64,000 nt of DNA from Dietzia natronolimnaea (lineage in GTDB: Bacteria; Actinomycetota; Actinomycetes; Mycobacteriales; Mycobacteriaceae), in the NCBI RefSeq assembly GCF_039525805.1, contig NZ_BAAAHZ010000014.1. The stretch is one strand, 5' to 3'. Of this stretch, positions 62,877 to 64,000 are shown one piece after another. The stretch's first letter is position 1. Every line of letters begins with the position of its first letter. The position numbers and the translations under genes are program-made. Below the pieces are notes generated by a model. That model was not told the DNA's origin and made no database searches. It saw only the letters and a program-made list of their open reading frames with translations.

Positions 62877-63839
62877 GTGGATCACTGGGACTTCATGGAC
62901 GACCGGACTAAGCGGTCAATCGAGCAGGCGGCCGATCAGATGGCACCTCTACTCAACGACCCCGCCATCGCCGACCTCGCCAAGTGGACCGCACCTCCGG
63001 GCTTACTCGATGGAGCGCTTGCTGCGATCAACCGAGACACCGCGTCAGTAATGGAGACAGCTCTCGCGGGGTCCAAGATCCATAATCAATTCATCAACGA
63101 CCGGATCGCCGCCTCAGCCAGGGTGGGACTGAAGGACCTTTTCCCAGGTCCGGGCGAGATGAGTCGGCTGGGCGCCAACCTTGACCTCGTGTTCAAGACG
63201 CCGACCGTCGCCGACTACCTAGCTAAGACCGGTGCCAGCTCGATCATCGGCTTTCACGGACCGACCATCGCGGAAATGATGGGTACCCGGATCGACACCA
63301 AGTCCCTCATGGGGCTCTCCGGCCTCTCTGAAACGGCCGGCACTATTGCCGACCAGTGGCGGTTGGCGAACCACAGTCCACTCTTCGGCGCTCGCGGTGC
63401 GCTCGACGAGTTCAAGAAAAGTTTTGACCTGCAACAGTCGGTCCAATCGTCAGCCCTCGCAAGCAATCTACTCGCCTCGTCCGGAGTCTTGCGCGACGCC
63501 AATATAAGTGTGTTGGCGGGGATCGAGCTCGACCGCAGGTACGCCACCATTGTCGAACAACTCATTCAAGAGGATGAGGCAGTTGCCGTGGTGGCCACGG
63601 AGTTGGAGCAAAATCTCGTTGACCGCTTCAATATCAGTCAATCGATGGCACATAAAGCGGTACGAGTGCTTATATGGATCACCATAGCCGGCATGATGAT
63701 TGGAATCACCAAAGGGATTCCAGTACTTGGCGAGATAATTGGCACCATTCTAGAGCTTACTGAAATCTATAGCGCAAAAAAGATATCAAAGTATGCTGCG
63801 CAAAAAATCATACCCGTCCGGGAGGGCAAAGGAGAATAG
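62877..63839 (+). CDS. membrane-associated protein of unknown function, possible exclusion gene
   Basis: A 320-residue protein from a GTG with GGAGGGGG seven bases upstream. Most of it is helical and soluble-looking (SIEQAADQMAPLLNDPAIAD onward). Near the C-terminus come hydrophobic stretches (VRVLIWITIAGMMIGITKGI and VLGEIIGTILELTEIYS), then a basic tail. Codon use is less GC-rich at the end. I recognise no family. The layout, sensing-like body plus membrane end, resembles abortive-infection effectors, but that is inference. Confidence 0.72.
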   Translation: MDHWDFMDDRTKRSIEQAADQMAPLLNDPAIADLAKWTAPPGLLDGALAAINRDTASVMETALAGSKIHNQFINDRIAASARVGLKDLFPGPGEMSRLGANLDLVFKTPTVADYLAKTGASSIIGFHGPTIAEMMGTRIDTKSLMGLSGLSETAGTIADQWRLANHSPLFGARGALDEFKKSFDLQQSVQSSALASNLLASSGVLRDANISVLAGIELDRRYATIVEQLIQEDEAVAVVATELEQNLVDRFNISQSMAHKAVRVLIWITIAGMMIGITKGIPVLGEIIGTILELTEIYSAKKISKYAAQKIIPVREGKGE

Positions 63840-63843
63840 CAAC

Positions 63844-63909
63844 TTTTCCACAGGCTCCGAATATTCCGGCATTTTCGCTATTGCAATTCATTTTCACTAA
63901 GCGCATACT
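63844..63909 (+). promoter_or_regulatory. promoter of the shared prophage type (copy 4)
   Basis: TTTTCCACA (63844-63852), then TTGCAA (63881), 17 bases, CATACT (63904), followed by GCGGAGACAAC before an ATG. Confidence 0.72.
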
Positions 63910-63936
63910 ATTAGTACAACTAAGCGGAGACAACAA

Positions 63937-64000
63937 ATGAATACGGAATCAGAACTGTCCAGGTTTAAGCTCTACTACGAGGACCTGCACGATCGCTCCT
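63937..64000 (+). CDS. start of an unknown protein (partial)
   Basis: The ATG follows the shared promoter and leader. The visible residues are MNTESELSRFKLYYEDLHDR before the window ends. It opens another rightward prophage unit. Confidence 0.7.
   Translation, partial: MNTESELSRFKLYYEDLHDRS

Overview
The window joins two kinds of DNA. Bases 1 to about 20,210 are very GC-rich actinobacterial chromosome. Gene order there (holB, membrane adenylate cyclase, topA, a 195-residue unknown, cspA, MrfA-type helicase, TadE-like genes, DUF4244) matches the Rv3644c-Rv3656c neighbourhood of Mycobacterium tuberculosis as I remember it. This suggests a relative in the Mycobacteriales such as Dietzia, Gordonia or Rhodococcus; the genus is inference. 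From about 20,210 to the right edge the DNA has lower GC and is one siphovirus-type prophage whose right end lies beyond the window.

Chromosome: a minus-strand acyl-CoA operon (crotonase, two acyl-CoA dehydrogenases, CaiB/BaiF CoA-transferase; 146-4693), tRNA-Thr(CGT), holB, a class III adenylate cyclase, topA, korA-korB (2-oxoglutarate:ferredoxin oxidoreductase), an NRDE/TANGO2-like gene, the 195-residue unknown, cspA, an MrfA-like helicase, and the end of a pilus-like operon (TadE-like genes and a Flp-like DUF4244 gene). The DUF4244 gene keeps only its C-terminal end; the prophage junction cuts it at about 20,205-20,220.

Prophage, left part (about 20.2-42.9 kb): a leaderless plus-strand gene and a phage Lsr2 lie next to the junction. 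A long minus-strand late operon then reads from right to left: terminase small and large subunits, portal (Mu gp29-like), MuF-like protein, protease with an internal in-frame scaffold start, decoration protein, major capsid, connectors, tail terminator, major tail protein, tail assembly chaperones with a CCCTTTA slippery site, tape measure, distal tail, minor tail proteins, a membrane-anchored collagen-like protein, CHAP endolysin and holin-like proteins, ending at a hairpin at 21,441. Two genes not needed for virions (a plus-strand lipoprotein and a membrane-tethered Mrr-like nuclease) interrupt it at 34.0-35.2 kb, marked off by a terminator.

Prophage, middle (42.9-54.7 kb): a type IIG restriction-modification enzyme, a plus-strand pair led by a GT51 peptidoglycan glycosyltransferase, a tightly overlapping minus-strand string of small genes including a HAD-like protein, an ArdC-like antirestriction protein, a CAP-domain secreted protein, a YopX-like protein and an exported coiled-coil protein, then a second membrane-tethered Mrr-like nuclease.

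Prophage, right part (54.7-64 kb): an 850-base stretch without convincing genes, then mostly plus-strand early genes: a ribbon-helix-helix candidate, RecT, small zinc-binding and DNA-binding proteins, a small serine recombinase, a run of overlapping small genes, and a 320-residue membrane-linked gene. Four promoters here share one design: a TTWTCCACA box, TTGCAW, 17 bases, then CATACT or TATAAT, usually followed by a GCGGAGACAAC leader.

The main point of interest is the density of envelope and DNA-restriction functions on one prophage: two tethered Mrr-like paralogues, a type IIG enzyme, ArdC, a GT51 enzyme, a lipoprotein and a possible pore or exclusion protein. A role in superinfection control is inference.
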